NCBI GenBank assembly: GCA_023430625.1
Contig: JAEZAA010000298.1
Coordinates: 1-10,790 of the forward strand
DNA: 10,790 nucleotides
DNA from: Pseudomonadota bacterium
GTDB lineage: Bacteria > Pseudomonadota > Gammaproteobacteria > Pseudomonadales > Oleiphilaceae
Direction of reading: 5' to 3'
Shown here: in pieces, positions 1-6,664 of the stretch
Layout of the letters: every line of letters begins with the position of its first letter
Position numbering within the stretch: position 1 is the stretch's first letter
The notes under the pieces: model-generated
Told to the model about the DNA's origin: nothing
Seen by the model: only the letters and a program-made list of their open reading frames with translations
Databases searched by the model: none
Translations under genes and position numbers: made by a program

Positions 1-38
1 CCCCCCCCCCCCCGCCCCCCCCCCCCGGGGGCCCCCCC
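1..38. other. G/C homopolymer run at window edge (probable artefact)
   Basis: The first 38 bases are almost pure C on the plus strand, broken by a single G at 14 and a block of five Gs at 27-31. Read outward from dsbC (minus strand) this is a poly-G tail with a GC palindrome. Normal mixed sequence begins at about 39. Such runs are rare in chromosomes of this kind. Poly-G read tails from two-colour sequencing chemistry, kept at a contig end, are a known source. I infer an artefact, but cannot exclude a real GC-rich tract. Confidence 0.6.
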
Positions 39-113
39 GTCCGCAAAGGACTACGACTCTGGAAGACACAGGGACAGGTGGACCCGTCCCGGTTGAACGA
101 AGGAGAGATCTAT

Positions 114-842
114 TTAGTTAACCAGGCCAAGTCCTTCGGCAAGCTTATCAGCGGGCACGTAACCAGGTATGACCCGGCCATCTTCCAGAAAAATGGAGGG
201 GGTACCCGTCACCCCGAGACGCGCCCCCAACTTGAACTGGTCCACCACTGGGTTCTTGCACTCCTTATTGGGCACGGCCTGGCCATTCTTGGCGAGGGTC
301 ATCGCCTGCTTTTGATCATCGGCACACCACACGCCAACCATCTGGCGATAGGTCTGAGACCCTACACCCGCTCGAGGATAGGCCATGTAGTTCACCTGAA
401 TGCCGAGCTCATTCAGGCGCGGAACCTCCTGATGCAATTTGCGGCAGTAGCCACAATCCACGTCGGTAAACACGGTGATGGTCGCCTTGGTCTGCTTGGG
501 CTTGAATACCACCATGTCGGATTCTTTCAGCGAAGCCAGCACCTGTGCCCGTTCCTTCTGCTTATTCACTTCGCTCAGGTTCACCAGCCCTTCCGGTTTC
601 ACCTGATACAGCTCGCCCACCACGAAGTACTGACCATCCGCGCTGACAAACAAGGTTTCCTGATGATTGCTGCGGACCTCATAAACACCCTTGATAACAC
701 TGGGCTCCACCGACTGAATCTCCAGCCCCGGCACACGCTGGCTCAGAAGCTGCCTGATCTGCGCCTCCTCCTTGGCCGGCTCGGCGATAACAGCAGCAGA
801 CAGGAACAAAGGAAGCCAGCAAAGAAGCGAACGCATTTTCAT
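114..842 (-). CDS. dsbC: Thiol:disulfide interchange protein DsbC
   Basis: Periplasmic protein disulfide isomerase that reshuffles wrong disulfides and is kept reduced by DsbD. The 242-aa product has a signal peptide (residues 1-20, basic start, hydrophobic core, AVIA/E cleavage-like site). A DsbC-type N-terminal dimerisation domain (about 21-85) and linker helix follow, then a thioredoxin fold with the CGYC active site at 130-133 and the cis-proline Thr-Pro at 214-215. A second cysteine pair lies at 173 and 195. E. coli DsbC has the same CGYC motif and a 236-aa precursor. The frame stays open upstream to 974, but the ATG at 840-842 is preferred because it puts the signal peptide at the N-terminus. 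An ATG two codons later (834-836) is possible, and neither has a strong Shine-Dalgarno. The gene lies 151 nt downstream of xerD on the same strand, an order shared with Pseudomonas. The gap between them shows no convincing promoter or terminator. Confidence 0.95.
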   Translation of the reverse strand: MKMRSLLCWLPLFLSAAVIAEPAKEEAQIRQLLSQRVPGLEIQSVEPSVIKGVYEVRSNHQETLFVSADGQYFVVGELYQVKPEGLVNLSEVNKQKERAQVLASLKESDMVVFKPKQTKATITVFTDVDCGYCRKLHQEVPRLNELGIQVNYMAYPRAGVGSQTYRQMVGVWCADDQKQAMTLAKNGQAVPNKECKNPVVDQFKLGARLGVTGTPSIFLEDGRVIPGYVPADKLAEGLGLVN

Positions 843-993
843 TAGGAAAATCCAAATCAAGAGATCAATGATCGACGGGCTGCGACAGTCCTGCTCAAAA
901 CAACCGATCGGGTTAATGGCATAGACTGCCAACGCTACACCAAAGTTCCCACGCACTCCAGCGCTCGGGCCCACCGGTGTTCACCGCCACCCA

Positions 994-1899
994 CTATCCG
1001 CGCGGGTGGTGTTGCTTGTACAACGTCTGCAGGCGTACTTGGGCAACGTGGGTATAGATCTGAGTCGTCGACAAATCACTGTGGCCGAGTAGCAACTGAA
1101 CCACTCGCAGATCCGCACCATGATTTAGCAGATGAGTCGCGAACGCATGGCGCAAGGTGTGGGGCGACAGTGGCTTATTGATACCGGCGTTCAGTGCATG
1201 CAACTTGATACGGTGCCAAAACGTCTGCCGCGTCATCATTTGGGCGCGCATGCTGGGAAAGAGCACGTCACTGACCTGCCCCTCCATGAGCTCCAGGCGA
1301 GCCGCTGCCATATAGCGTTCGAGCCAGGCCTGAGCTTCTTCACCCATGGGCACCAACCGTTCTTTATTGCCCTTACCGACAATACGCACTACCCCCTGCC
1401 GCAGATTGACCTGATGCAACTGGAGCGACACCAACTCGGTTACCCGCAAGCCACAAGCGTACAACAGCTCCAGCATGGCGCGATCCCGCAAGCCAATTGC
1501 CTCGGACAAATCAGGGCTACGTAGGAGGGATTCAACTTCGGACTCGGTGAGAGTGCCGGGCAGTCGCTTGGCCTGCTTGGGATTGTCGACCCGTAAGGTC
1601 GGATCAGTGGCAATGAGCGATTCGCGCAGCAGGTAACGGTAAAAGCGACGCAGACAGGACAGCGTGCGCGCTGTGGAGGCGGGCTTATAGCCTTCGCCCA
1701 TGCGAAACGCCAGATACCCGAGAACCTGGCCCCTGCGCACTTGGACCAGACCTTCGAATCCCGCCTGTTGACGAAGCCAGCCGAGAAAGATCTGCAGATC
1801 CCGCCGATAGGACATCAGCGTATTGTCGCTCAACCCGCTTTCCATCCAGGCAGCGTCGAGAAAACGCTCTAACAACTGCTCGTCCAGATTGTCCGACAT
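994..1899 (-). CDS. xerD: Site-specific tyrosine recombinase XerD
   Basis: Tyrosine recombinase that acts with XerC at the dif site in the terminus to resolve chromosome dimers, activated by FtsK. The protein is 301 aa (E. coli XerD is 298). An N-terminal SAM-like core-binding domain (about 6-92) precedes the catalytic domain (about 113-290). The full catalytic set is visible: Arg152 (GLRVTEL), Lys176 (GKGNKERLVP), His247 and Arg250 (SPHTLRHAFATHLL), His273 (LGHSDLSTTQ) and nucleophile Tyr282 (IYTHV). The conserved N-terminus and the HHPRG end resemble XerD rather than XerC. The ATG at 1899 aligns with the E. coli start, but the Shine-Dalgarno is weak. The gene begins only 22 nt past a strong terminator behind rplS, so its expression needs read-through or a promoter inside rplS. 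dsbC follows. Confidence 0.95.
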   Translation of the reverse strand: MSDNLDEQLLERFLDAAWMESGLSDNTLMSYRRDLQIFLGWLRQQAGFEGLVQVRRGQVLGYLAFRMGEGYKPASTARTLSCLRRFYRYLLRESLIATDPTLRVDNPKQAKRLPGTLTESEVESLLRSPDLSEAIGLRDRAMLELLYACGLRVTELVSLQLHQVNLRQGVVRIVGKGNKERLVPMGEEAQAWLERYMAAARLELMEGQVSDVLFPSMRAQMMTRQTFWHRIKLHALNAGINKPLSPHTLRHAFATHLLNHGADLRVVQLLLGHSDLSTTQIYTHVAQVRLQTLYKQHHPRG

Positions 1900-1921
1900 C
1901 GCCAGAAGTTCTTGATGGCTC

Positions 1922-1954
1922 TAAACGCAAAACGGGCAGCCGAAGCTACCCGTT
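1922..1954 (-). terminator. Intrinsic terminator after rplS (UUCG tetraloop)
   Basis: On the minus strand, AACGGGTAGC (1945-1954) and GCTGCCCGTT (1931-1940) form a 10-bp stem with one G-U pair. The loop is the extra-stable TTCG, and the stem is followed by TTTTGCGTTT. It lies 21 nt past the rplS stop and ends the rpsP-rimM-trmD-rplS operon. The U-tract is interrupted by GCG, so termination may be partial, which would allow xerD expression. Confidence 0.85.
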
Positions 1955-1975
1955 CCTCGCAGCGGAATGCGGCAA

Positions 1976-2332
1976 TTAAGCCAACTTTTCCTTGATGCGC
2001 GCAGCCTTACCACTGAGTTCACGCAGGTGGTACAGCTTGGCTTTGCGGACGTCACCGCGACGCTTCACCTGAATCGACTCAATCTGCTTGCTGAAGGTCT
2101 GGAACGTACGCTCCACGCCCACGCCGTAGGAGACTTTGCGCACGGTAAAGGCGGAGTTCAGTCCACGGTTGCGACGACCAATCACCACGCCTTCGAATGC
2201 CTGCAGACGCTCGCGCTGGCCTTCAATAACCTTAACCTGAATCACGACCGTATCGCCGGTGCTGAACTCCGGGATTTCCTTGGTCATCTGTTCAGCTTCA
2301 ATTTCTCTGATAATGTTGCACTTGTTGCTCAT
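1976..2332 (-). CDS. rplS: 50S ribosomal protein L19
   Basis: Large-subunit ribosomal protein at the 30S/50S interface. The 118-aa product matches the L19 family over its whole length. It has the GDTVVIQVKVIEG strand region, the basic core around LQAFEGVVIGRRNRGLNSAFTVRK, the VKRRGDVRKAKLYHLRE stretch and the basic end GKAARIKEKLA. The ATG start is fixed by a clear AGGAG Shine-Dalgarno (2338-2342 on the plus strand) 5 nt upstream. It is the last gene of the rpsP-rimM-trmD-rplS operon, 36 nt after trmD, and is followed by a strong terminator. Confidence 0.97.
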   Translation of the reverse strand: MSNKCNIIREIEAEQMTKEIPEFSTGDTVVIQVKVIEGQRERLQAFEGVVIGRRNRGLNSAFTVRKVSYGVGVERTFQTFSKQIESIQVKRRGDVRKAKLYHLRELSGKAARIKEKLA

Positions 2333-2368
2333 CGCTCGCTCCTAAAACCTTAAACCGTCTAACGAAAA

Positions 2369-3118
2369 CTATGGGCGTGACGCCTCATATTCTCGAATGA
2401 ACTCCGCCAACAGCAGCTGCTGCTCTTGGCCTAATTCCAACTTGGCCAGGAGATCCGGCCGCCTCAGCCAAGTACGCCCCAGCGACTGTTTTAAGCGCCA
2501 GCGTCGAACCTGTTCATGATGCCCCTGCAATAACACCGGCGGGACCAACCGGCCTTCGAAATCTTCTGGCCGCGTATAGTGCGGGCAATCCAGCAATCCG
2601 CTTTCAAAGGAGTCCTGGGCTGCCGACAAATCATGCCCGAGCACTCCGGGAATCAAGCGAATAACCGCATCCATGATCGCCATGGCCGCTAATTCGCCCC
2701 CACTCAGGACAAAATCCCCTAGCGACCACTCCTCATCGATTTCAGTCTCGATGATGCGCTCATCAATTCCTTCATAACGCCCGCAGACAAAGATCAAACT
2801 TTCCTGCTGCGCCATCTGCCGCACAGCAGCCTGGTCGACCCGGCGCCCCTGTGGCGACATATATAACACTTTAGCCTGAGGCCCTGCCTCGCGCCGCGCC
2901 GCATGGATGGCATCGCGCAATGGCTGAACCTTCATCAGCATACCGGGCCCGCCCCCATAAGGACGATCGTCCACGGTACGATGCCGGTCATGGGTAAAGT
3001 CCCGCGGATTCCAACTATGGAAACTTACCAGCCCCTGCTGAAATGCCCGTCCCGTGACCCCGACATCGGTCAACGTTCGAAACATATCGGGAAACAGGCT
3101 GACAACCCCAAGTTTCAC
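2369..3118 (-). CDS. trmD: tRNA (guanine-N1)-methyltransferase TrmD
   Basis: SPOUT-class enzyme that makes m1G at position 37 of tRNAs with G at 36 and 37, using S-adenosylmethionine and preventing +1 frameshifting. The 249-aa product carries YGGGPGM (54-60), SPQGR (88-92), GRYEGIDER (113-121) and LSGGE (138-142), which belong to the knotted SAM site. It also has DSFESGLLDCPHYTRP with the catalytic-type Asp169. Length and motifs match E. coli TrmD. The start is GTG (3116-3118), with a GGAG Shine-Dalgarno lying inside the 3' end of rimM. Only 3 nt separate the rimM stop from this start, so translational coupling is likely. The start MKLGVVSLFPDMF aligns with the family N-terminus. Confidence 0.97.
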   Translation of the reverse strand: MKLGVVSLFPDMFRTLTDVGVTGRAFQQGLVSFHSWNPRDFTHDRHRTVDDRPYGGGPGMLMKVQPLRDAIHAARREAGPQAKVLYMSPQGRRVDQAAVRQMAQQESLIFVCGRYEGIDERIIETEIDEEWSLGDFVLSGGELAAMAIMDAVIRLIPGVLGHDLSAAQDSFESGLLDCPHYTRPEDFEGRLVPPVLLQGHHEQVRRWRLKQSLGRTWLRRPDLLAKLELGQEQQLLLAEFIREYEASRP

Positions 3119-3121
3119 CGA

Positions 3122-3679
3122 TCAGAACTCCGGATCCCAATCCACCCGAATCACGCCTTCGGCCAGATCAACGCCCATAACGACCTGATCCGGCAAATAG
3201 GGTATCAGGCGCTCGCGCTGATCCAGGCTGCTCGCGATGCCTCGCACCACCAGCACATCATTGGCACCGGTTTCCAGCAAGTGGTCAACCACGCCCAGCT
3301 CTTCGCCAGCCATCGTCATTACCTTCAGGCCCTCGAGCTGGTGCCAGTAATACTCACCATCTTCCAGCTCGGGAAACTGCTCCACATCCACCGCCAGCAA
3401 ACTGCCGCACAGCGGACGCACAGACTCGGGATCGTCGTAACCCTTGAGCTTGACGATTAATCCCTTGCCATGCAGCTTGCCACCTTCGACCAAAACCCTC
3501 TTCAGGCTTTGACCACCCGGCAGCGCACCTGCTTGTGCCGATGCCACCAGATCCACCTGCCGATAACCCAGCAGATTCTCCAGCGGATCGGTATAGGACA
3601 ACACCTTCACCCAGCCTTTGATACCGTATACCGACGTGATCTTACCGATCACCGTCTGCTTAGGCTGGTTCTGCGTCAT
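3122..3679 (-). CDS. rimM: 16S rRNA processing / ribosome maturation factor RimM
   Basis: Assembly factor that binds S19 and helps mature the 3' (head) domain of the 30S subunit. The 185-aa product has an N-terminal RimM barrel (about 9-100, with YGIKGWVKV at 18-26) and a C-terminal PRC barrel (about 108-182, with YYWHQLEG at 110-117 and ETGANDVLVV at 136-145), and ends DWDPEF like the E. coli protein. I chose the ATG at 3677-3679. The frame can be extended to a TTG at 3703 (193 aa), but the added residues are not conserved, whereas the ATG has a GGGA element 6 nt upstream. The gene begins 30 nt after rpsP and ends 3 nt before trmD. Confidence 0.95.
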   Translation of the reverse strand: MTQNQPKQTVIGKITSVYGIKGWVKVLSYTDPLENLLGYRQVDLVASAQAGALPGGQSLKRVLVEGGKLHGKGLIVKLKGYDDPESVRPLCGSLLAVDVEQFPELEDGEYYWHQLEGLKVMTMAGEELGVVDHLLETGANDVLVVRGIASSLDQRERLIPYLPDQVVMGVDLAEGVIRVDWDPEF

Positions 3680-3709
3680 GACCGGTCCCGACCTTTCTAG
3701 CAAATGCTA

Positions 3710-3952
3710 TTAGGCGGTTTTGTCTTTCAACAGCTGCTGAACCCGCTCAGACATCTGGGCGCCAGTACCAACCCAGTAGCTCACGCGCTCACGATCAACG
3801 TGCAGACGCACTTCCTGACCGCGGGCAATCGGGTTGAAGAAACCAACTCGCTCGATGAAACCGCCATCGCGCGCATTACGCGAATCAGTAACGTTCAAGT
3901 GGTAAAAGGGGCGCTTTTTAGAGCCGCCACGGGACAAGCGGATAGTTACCAT
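3710..3952 (-). CDS. rpsP: 30S ribosomal protein S16
   Basis: Small-subunit ribosomal protein needed for 30S assembly (5' and central domains). The 80-aa product begins MVTIRLSRGGSKKRPFYHL and contains DSRNARDGGFIERVGFFNP and VSYWVGTGAQMSERV, all typical of S16 (82 aa in E. coli). The ATG at 3950-3952 has an AGGA element about 11 nt upstream, a little long. It is the first gene of the rpsP-rimM-trmD-rplS operon, and its promoter lies in the 214-nt gap before ffh. Confidence 0.97.
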   Translation of the reverse strand: MVTIRLSRGGSKKRPFYHLNVTDSRNARDGGFIERVGFFNPIARGQEVRLHVDRERVSYWVGTGAQMSERVQQLLKDKTA

Positions 3953-4019
3953 GCTGATTCTAATCCTGTAAGCCTATAAAACTCGTATGAGCGTTTGAAA
4001 AAATCAATGCCACTCGAAA

Positions 4020-4056
4020 GGGCGCATATTCTAAGCAAAAAATAAGACAAAGAAAA
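4020..4056 (-). promoter_or_regulatory. Probable sigma-70 promoter of the rpsP operon
   Basis: On the minus strand a -10-like TAGAAT (4028-4033 on plus) is followed by a G+C-rich discriminator ATGCGCCC (4020-4027). That combination is typical of ribosomal operons under stringent control. The hexamer 17 nt upstream, TTTTCT (4051-4056), is a poor -35. A T-rich stretch lies in the spacer. Placement about 70 nt before the rpsP ATG fits. The -10 call is moderate and the -35 call is weak. Confidence 0.5.
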
Positions 4057-4077
4057 CAGGCACCGCATGTTTTCTCT
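4049..4077 (-). terminator. Hairpin with T-tract downstream of ffh
   Basis: On the minus strand AGAGAAAACA (4068-4077) pairs with TGTTTTCTTT (4049-4058), giving 10 bp with one G-U around a 9-nt loop. It is followed by TGTCTTATTTTTT. It sits 89 nt past the ffh stop. The stem is A/T-rich, so it is weaker than a classic terminator. Its 3' arm overlaps the -35 region of the proposed rpsP promoter, so one element may serve both ends. Confidence 0.5.
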
Positions 4078-4166
4078 ACAACACCGGGATTAAGCCGCCA
4101 AACCGGCGCATCCAGCGCCATGTAAACAGGCATCATACGCCCATTTAGCGGCCAAATATCGAAAGC

Positions 4167-5543
4167 TTAACGGCCAAATGGCGGAAACCCGCCACCGGGG
4201 GGCATCATCCCCTTCATACCCCGCATCATATTTGCCATGCCTCCTTTCTGGGAGAACTTCTTCATCATCTTCTGCATTTGCTTGTGCTGCTTCAGCAGAC
4301 GATTGATCTCCTGGATATCCGTTCCCGAGCCACCAGCGATGCGCCGCTTGCGGGAATTATTGATAACGTCCGGATAGCGGCGCTCGTGCGGCGTCATCGA
4401 GTTGATGATGGCCTCAAGGCGCCCCATGGACTTGTCATTGACCTGCTGCTGCGCCAGTTGCCCCAACTGCCCCATGCCAGGCAGCTTGTCGAGCAGACCA
4501 CCAATACCACCCATATTCTTCATTTGCTGGAGCTGATCGCGAAAATCCTCAAGATCGAAGGATTTCCCCTTCTTCAACTTCTTGGTCAGCTTCTCGGCCT
4601 TGTCGCGATCCAGCTTACGCTCCGCCTCCTCGATCAGCGACAGCACATCGCCCATTCCCAGGATCCGAGACGCCATCCGGTCCGGATGGAAAGGCTCCAG
4701 CGCATCGGACTTCTCGCCCATACCCAGGAACTTGATCGGCTTGCCGGTGATATGACGCACCGACAGCGCCGCCCCACCCCGCGCATCGGCGTCGGCCTTG
4801 GTAAGCACCACACCCGTCAATGGCAGGGCTTCATTAAATGCCTTCGCCGTATTGGCGGCGTCCTGGCCGGTCATGGCATCGACCACGAACAGCGTCTCGA
4901 TCGGCTGAACCGCACCGTGCAGGCGCTTGATTTCGTCCATCATGCCGCTGTCGATGTGCAGGCGGCCGGCGGTATCGACAATCACCACATCGACAAACTT
5001 GCGCTTGGCCGCGTCGATCGCACCCCGTGCGATTTCGACCGGATCCTGATCGGCAGTGCTGGGGAAGAACTCGACACCCACCTGCTGCGCCAATGTCTCC
5101 AACTGCTTGATGGCAGCGGGACGGTAGACGTCGGCACTCACCACCAGCACGGATTTTTTCTTGCGCTCTTTCAGAAAACGAGCCAGCTTGCCCACTGTGG
5201 TGGTCTTACCCGCACCCTGCAGACCGGCCATCAGCACCACGGCCGGAGGTTGCGCCGCCAGGTTGAGCTCGCTGTTCGCCTGACCCATGACCCGCTCCAG
5301 CTCACCACGCACAATGCGGATGAACTCCTGACCAGGCGTCAGACTGCGCATGACCTCCTGCCCCAGCGACCGCAGACGCACACCTTCGATGAAATCCTTC
5401 ACGACAGGCAGTGCCACATCCGCTTCCAGCAACGCCATCCGCACTTCACGCAGTGCGTCGCTGATATTATCCTCAGTCAGCTTGGCTTGGCCGGTTACTT
5501 TCCTGAGCGCGTCCGACAGCCGATCGGTAAGGTTTTCAAACAT
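4167..5543 (-). CDS. ffh: Signal recognition particle protein Ffh
   Basis: SRP54-family GTPase that, with 4.5S RNA, binds signal sequences of nascent inner-membrane proteins and docks at FtsY. The 458-aa product has an N domain (1-about 90), a G domain (about 98-295) and a C-terminal M domain (about 325-450). G-domain motifs are G1 GLQGAGKTT (107-115), SADVYRPAA (136-144), G3 DTAGR (190-194), G4 TKAD (248-251) and GMGE (274-277). The M domain has the RNA-binding SRKRRIAGGSG (397-407) and a methionine-rich end. The residue after TKAD is Ala252, where the family nearly always has Gly (TKxDGDARGG), a mild oddity. The ATG at 5541-5543 matches the family start, with GAGG upstream. Length fits E. 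coli Ffh (453 aa). The gene diverges from ypjD, as in many gammaproteobacteria. Confidence 0.97.
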   Translation of the reverse strand: MFENLTDRLSDALRKVTGQAKLTEDNISDALREVRMALLEADVALPVVKDFIEGVRLRSLGQEVMRSLTPGQEFIRIVRGELERVMGQANSELNLAAQPPAVVLMAGLQGAGKTTTVGKLARFLKERKKKSVLVVSADVYRPAAIKQLETLAQQVGVEFFPSTADQDPVEIARGAIDAAKRKFVDVVIVDTAGRLHIDSGMMDEIKRLHGAVQPIETLFVVDAMTGQDAANTAKAFNEALPLTGVVLTKADADARGGAALSVRHITGKPIKFLGMGEKSDALEPFHPDRMASRILGMGDVLSLIEEAERKLDRDKAEKLTKKLKKGKSFDLEDFRDQLQQMKNMGGIGGLLDKLPGMGQLGQLAQQQVNDKSMGRLEAIINSMTPHERRYPDVINNSRKRRIAGGSGTDIQEINRLLKQHKQMQKMMKKFSQKGGMANMMRGMKGMMPPGGGFPPFGR

Positions 5544-5581
5544 GAACGGGTACCTCGAAGGTGTTCGAAGGAATTAATGCA

Positions 5582-5616
5582 GCGCGGGATTATAATCAGA
5601 TCCCGGCGGGAGTCAT
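5582..5616 (-). promoter_or_regulatory. Sigma-70 promoter of ffh
   Basis: On the minus strand a perfect TATAAT (5589-5594 on plus) lies 16 nt downstream of ATGACT (5611-5616), which matches four of six -35 bases. The sequence after the -10 is CCCGCGC, a G+C-rich discriminator. The predicted start is about 40 nt before the ffh ATG. The -10 sits in a palindrome GATTATAATC (5588-5597) inside a wider GGGAT/ATCCC inverted repeat (5586-5590 and 5600-5604). Confidence 0.7.
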
Positions 5617-5795
5617 ATAAATCAGCAAGCAGATTCACGACACCCAATCGGCCCTACCATATACAAGATCGCCGAATACTCCTATTATTAGGCCCAAAAC
5701 TGATGCCCTCTGGCAGCGTCTTTTGCGCCCGCGCCGCGCGCGATTCGCGCATCAGGCCCTTGGCCCGAGATTTTAGCAGGACAGCTCGAGCCCAT

Positions 5796-6595
5796 ATGAT
5801 CCTCTTCGTCACCAGTCTGATCGCACTCATCAGTTATGGGCTCGGCACAGTCCGCCAATCCCAAGTCTATCTTGGCCGGGCCGAGCAGCACCCTTTTTTC
5901 ACGCTGACAGTTGGACTGGCCGCCGCCACGCTTCATTTTGCCGCCAACCTACTGATGCTCGACACCAGACAAGGGTTCAGCCTGGATCTGCTGGACAGCA
6001 TGTCGTTCATCACCAACCTGATCGTGGCAGTCCTGCTCTTCCTGAGCCGGCGCAAGCCTGTCCAAAACCTGCTTCTTGTCGGCTACCCGCTGGCCATGGT
6101 CGCCCTGCTGCTAGCCCTCTTCCTTGAGCCGCCCAGCCATCGAGTGCAACAGGCACAAGCCGGTATCCTGCTGCACGCCAGCCTCTCGATTGTCGCCTAC
6201 AGCATCTTTTCGGTAGCAGCCTTGCAGGCGCTACTTCTCTTTATCCAGAACAAGCAACTCAAGACTCATATCTCCAGCCGCCTGATCAAAGCGCTGCCCC
6301 CACTGCAAACCATGGAGTCCATGCTGTTCGAGACATTTGGGCCGGCATGCTCCTGCTGACTCTGTCTATTTTGACGGGCGCGCTGTTCATCGAGGACCTG
6401 TTCGCCCAACACCTAGTACACAAGACTGCGTTCTCCCTCATTGCATGGGTTATCTTTTCAATTCTGCTCCTGGGGCGCCACATATACGGCTGGCGTGGCC
6501 CAACGGCCAGCCGCTGGACACTTGGCGGCACCATCGTTCTCATGCTGGGATACCTGGGCAGCAAGCTGGTGCTGGAGCTGATCCTGCAGCGCTAG
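5796..6595 (+). pseudogene. ypjD: YpjD / CcsA-like cytochrome c assembly membrane protein, frameshifted
   Basis: Inner-membrane protein related to CcsA/ResC-type haem-handling proteins. The molecular role of YpjD itself is not well settled. The first frame (ATG 5796-5798) gives 180 family-like residues with repeated hydrophobic segments and candidate haem-region histidines (His47, His127 in LLHASLSIVAYS). It then reads FGPACSC and stops at 6357-6359. From 6335 the -1 frame continues as IWAGMLLLTLSILTG, then HLVHKTAFSLIAW and a closing membrane segment, to TAG at 6593-6595. Adding one base between 6333 and 6336 restores a 266-aa protein, close to the E. coli length (263). Everything else is intact, so this is a sequencing error or a very recent mutation. 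No classical slippery heptamer is present. Its place between ffh and corB is the usual one. A weak GAG precedes the start. No clear promoter is seen at 5600-5795. Confidence 0.85.
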
Positions 6596-6603
6596 CCCCA
6601 TGC

Positions 6604-6638
6604 TTGACAGCACCCCGAAACCCCCTAAGATACGGGGT
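6604..6638 (+). promoter_or_regulatory. Sigma-70 promoter of corB with flanking inverted repeat
   Basis: A perfect -35 TTGACA (6604-6609) is followed after 16 nt by TAAGAT (6626-6631). Transcription would begin near 6638, about 27 nt before the corB start. A perfect 6-bp inverted repeat ACCCCG (6612-6617) / CGGGGT (6633-6638) brackets the -10. It could be an operator, or a weak stem at the end of ypjD. No T-tract follows, so I favour a promoter-linked element. Confidence 0.65.
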
Positions 6639-6664
6639 CCCATACCGCAGAAGGTTCTGCTCCG

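Noticed and set aside
71..90. GGGAC/GTCCC hairpin downstream of dsbC
   Set aside because: The stem is interrupted and no T-tract follows in the direction of dsbC transcription. It also lies close to the suspect window edge.
843..974. 44-residue N-terminal extension of dsbC
   Set aside because: The extension is not conserved and would bury the signal peptide. The ATG at 842 gives a normal DsbC precursor.
3680..3703. TTG start extending rimM by eight residues
   Set aside because: The ATG at 3679 has a better ribosome site, and the extra residues are absent from the family.
5738..5750. GCGCGATTCGCGC palindrome before ypjD
   Set aside because: It is short, in a G+C-rich stretch, with a 3-nt loop and no T-tract or copy elsewhere in the window. 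No role can be supported.
4278..5795. Very long plus-strand open frame opposite ffh, continuous with ypjD
   Set aside because: It is the mirror of the G+C-rich ffh codons: its translation is Leu/His/Arg-rich with no family resemblance. Only the part from 5796 is a real gene.
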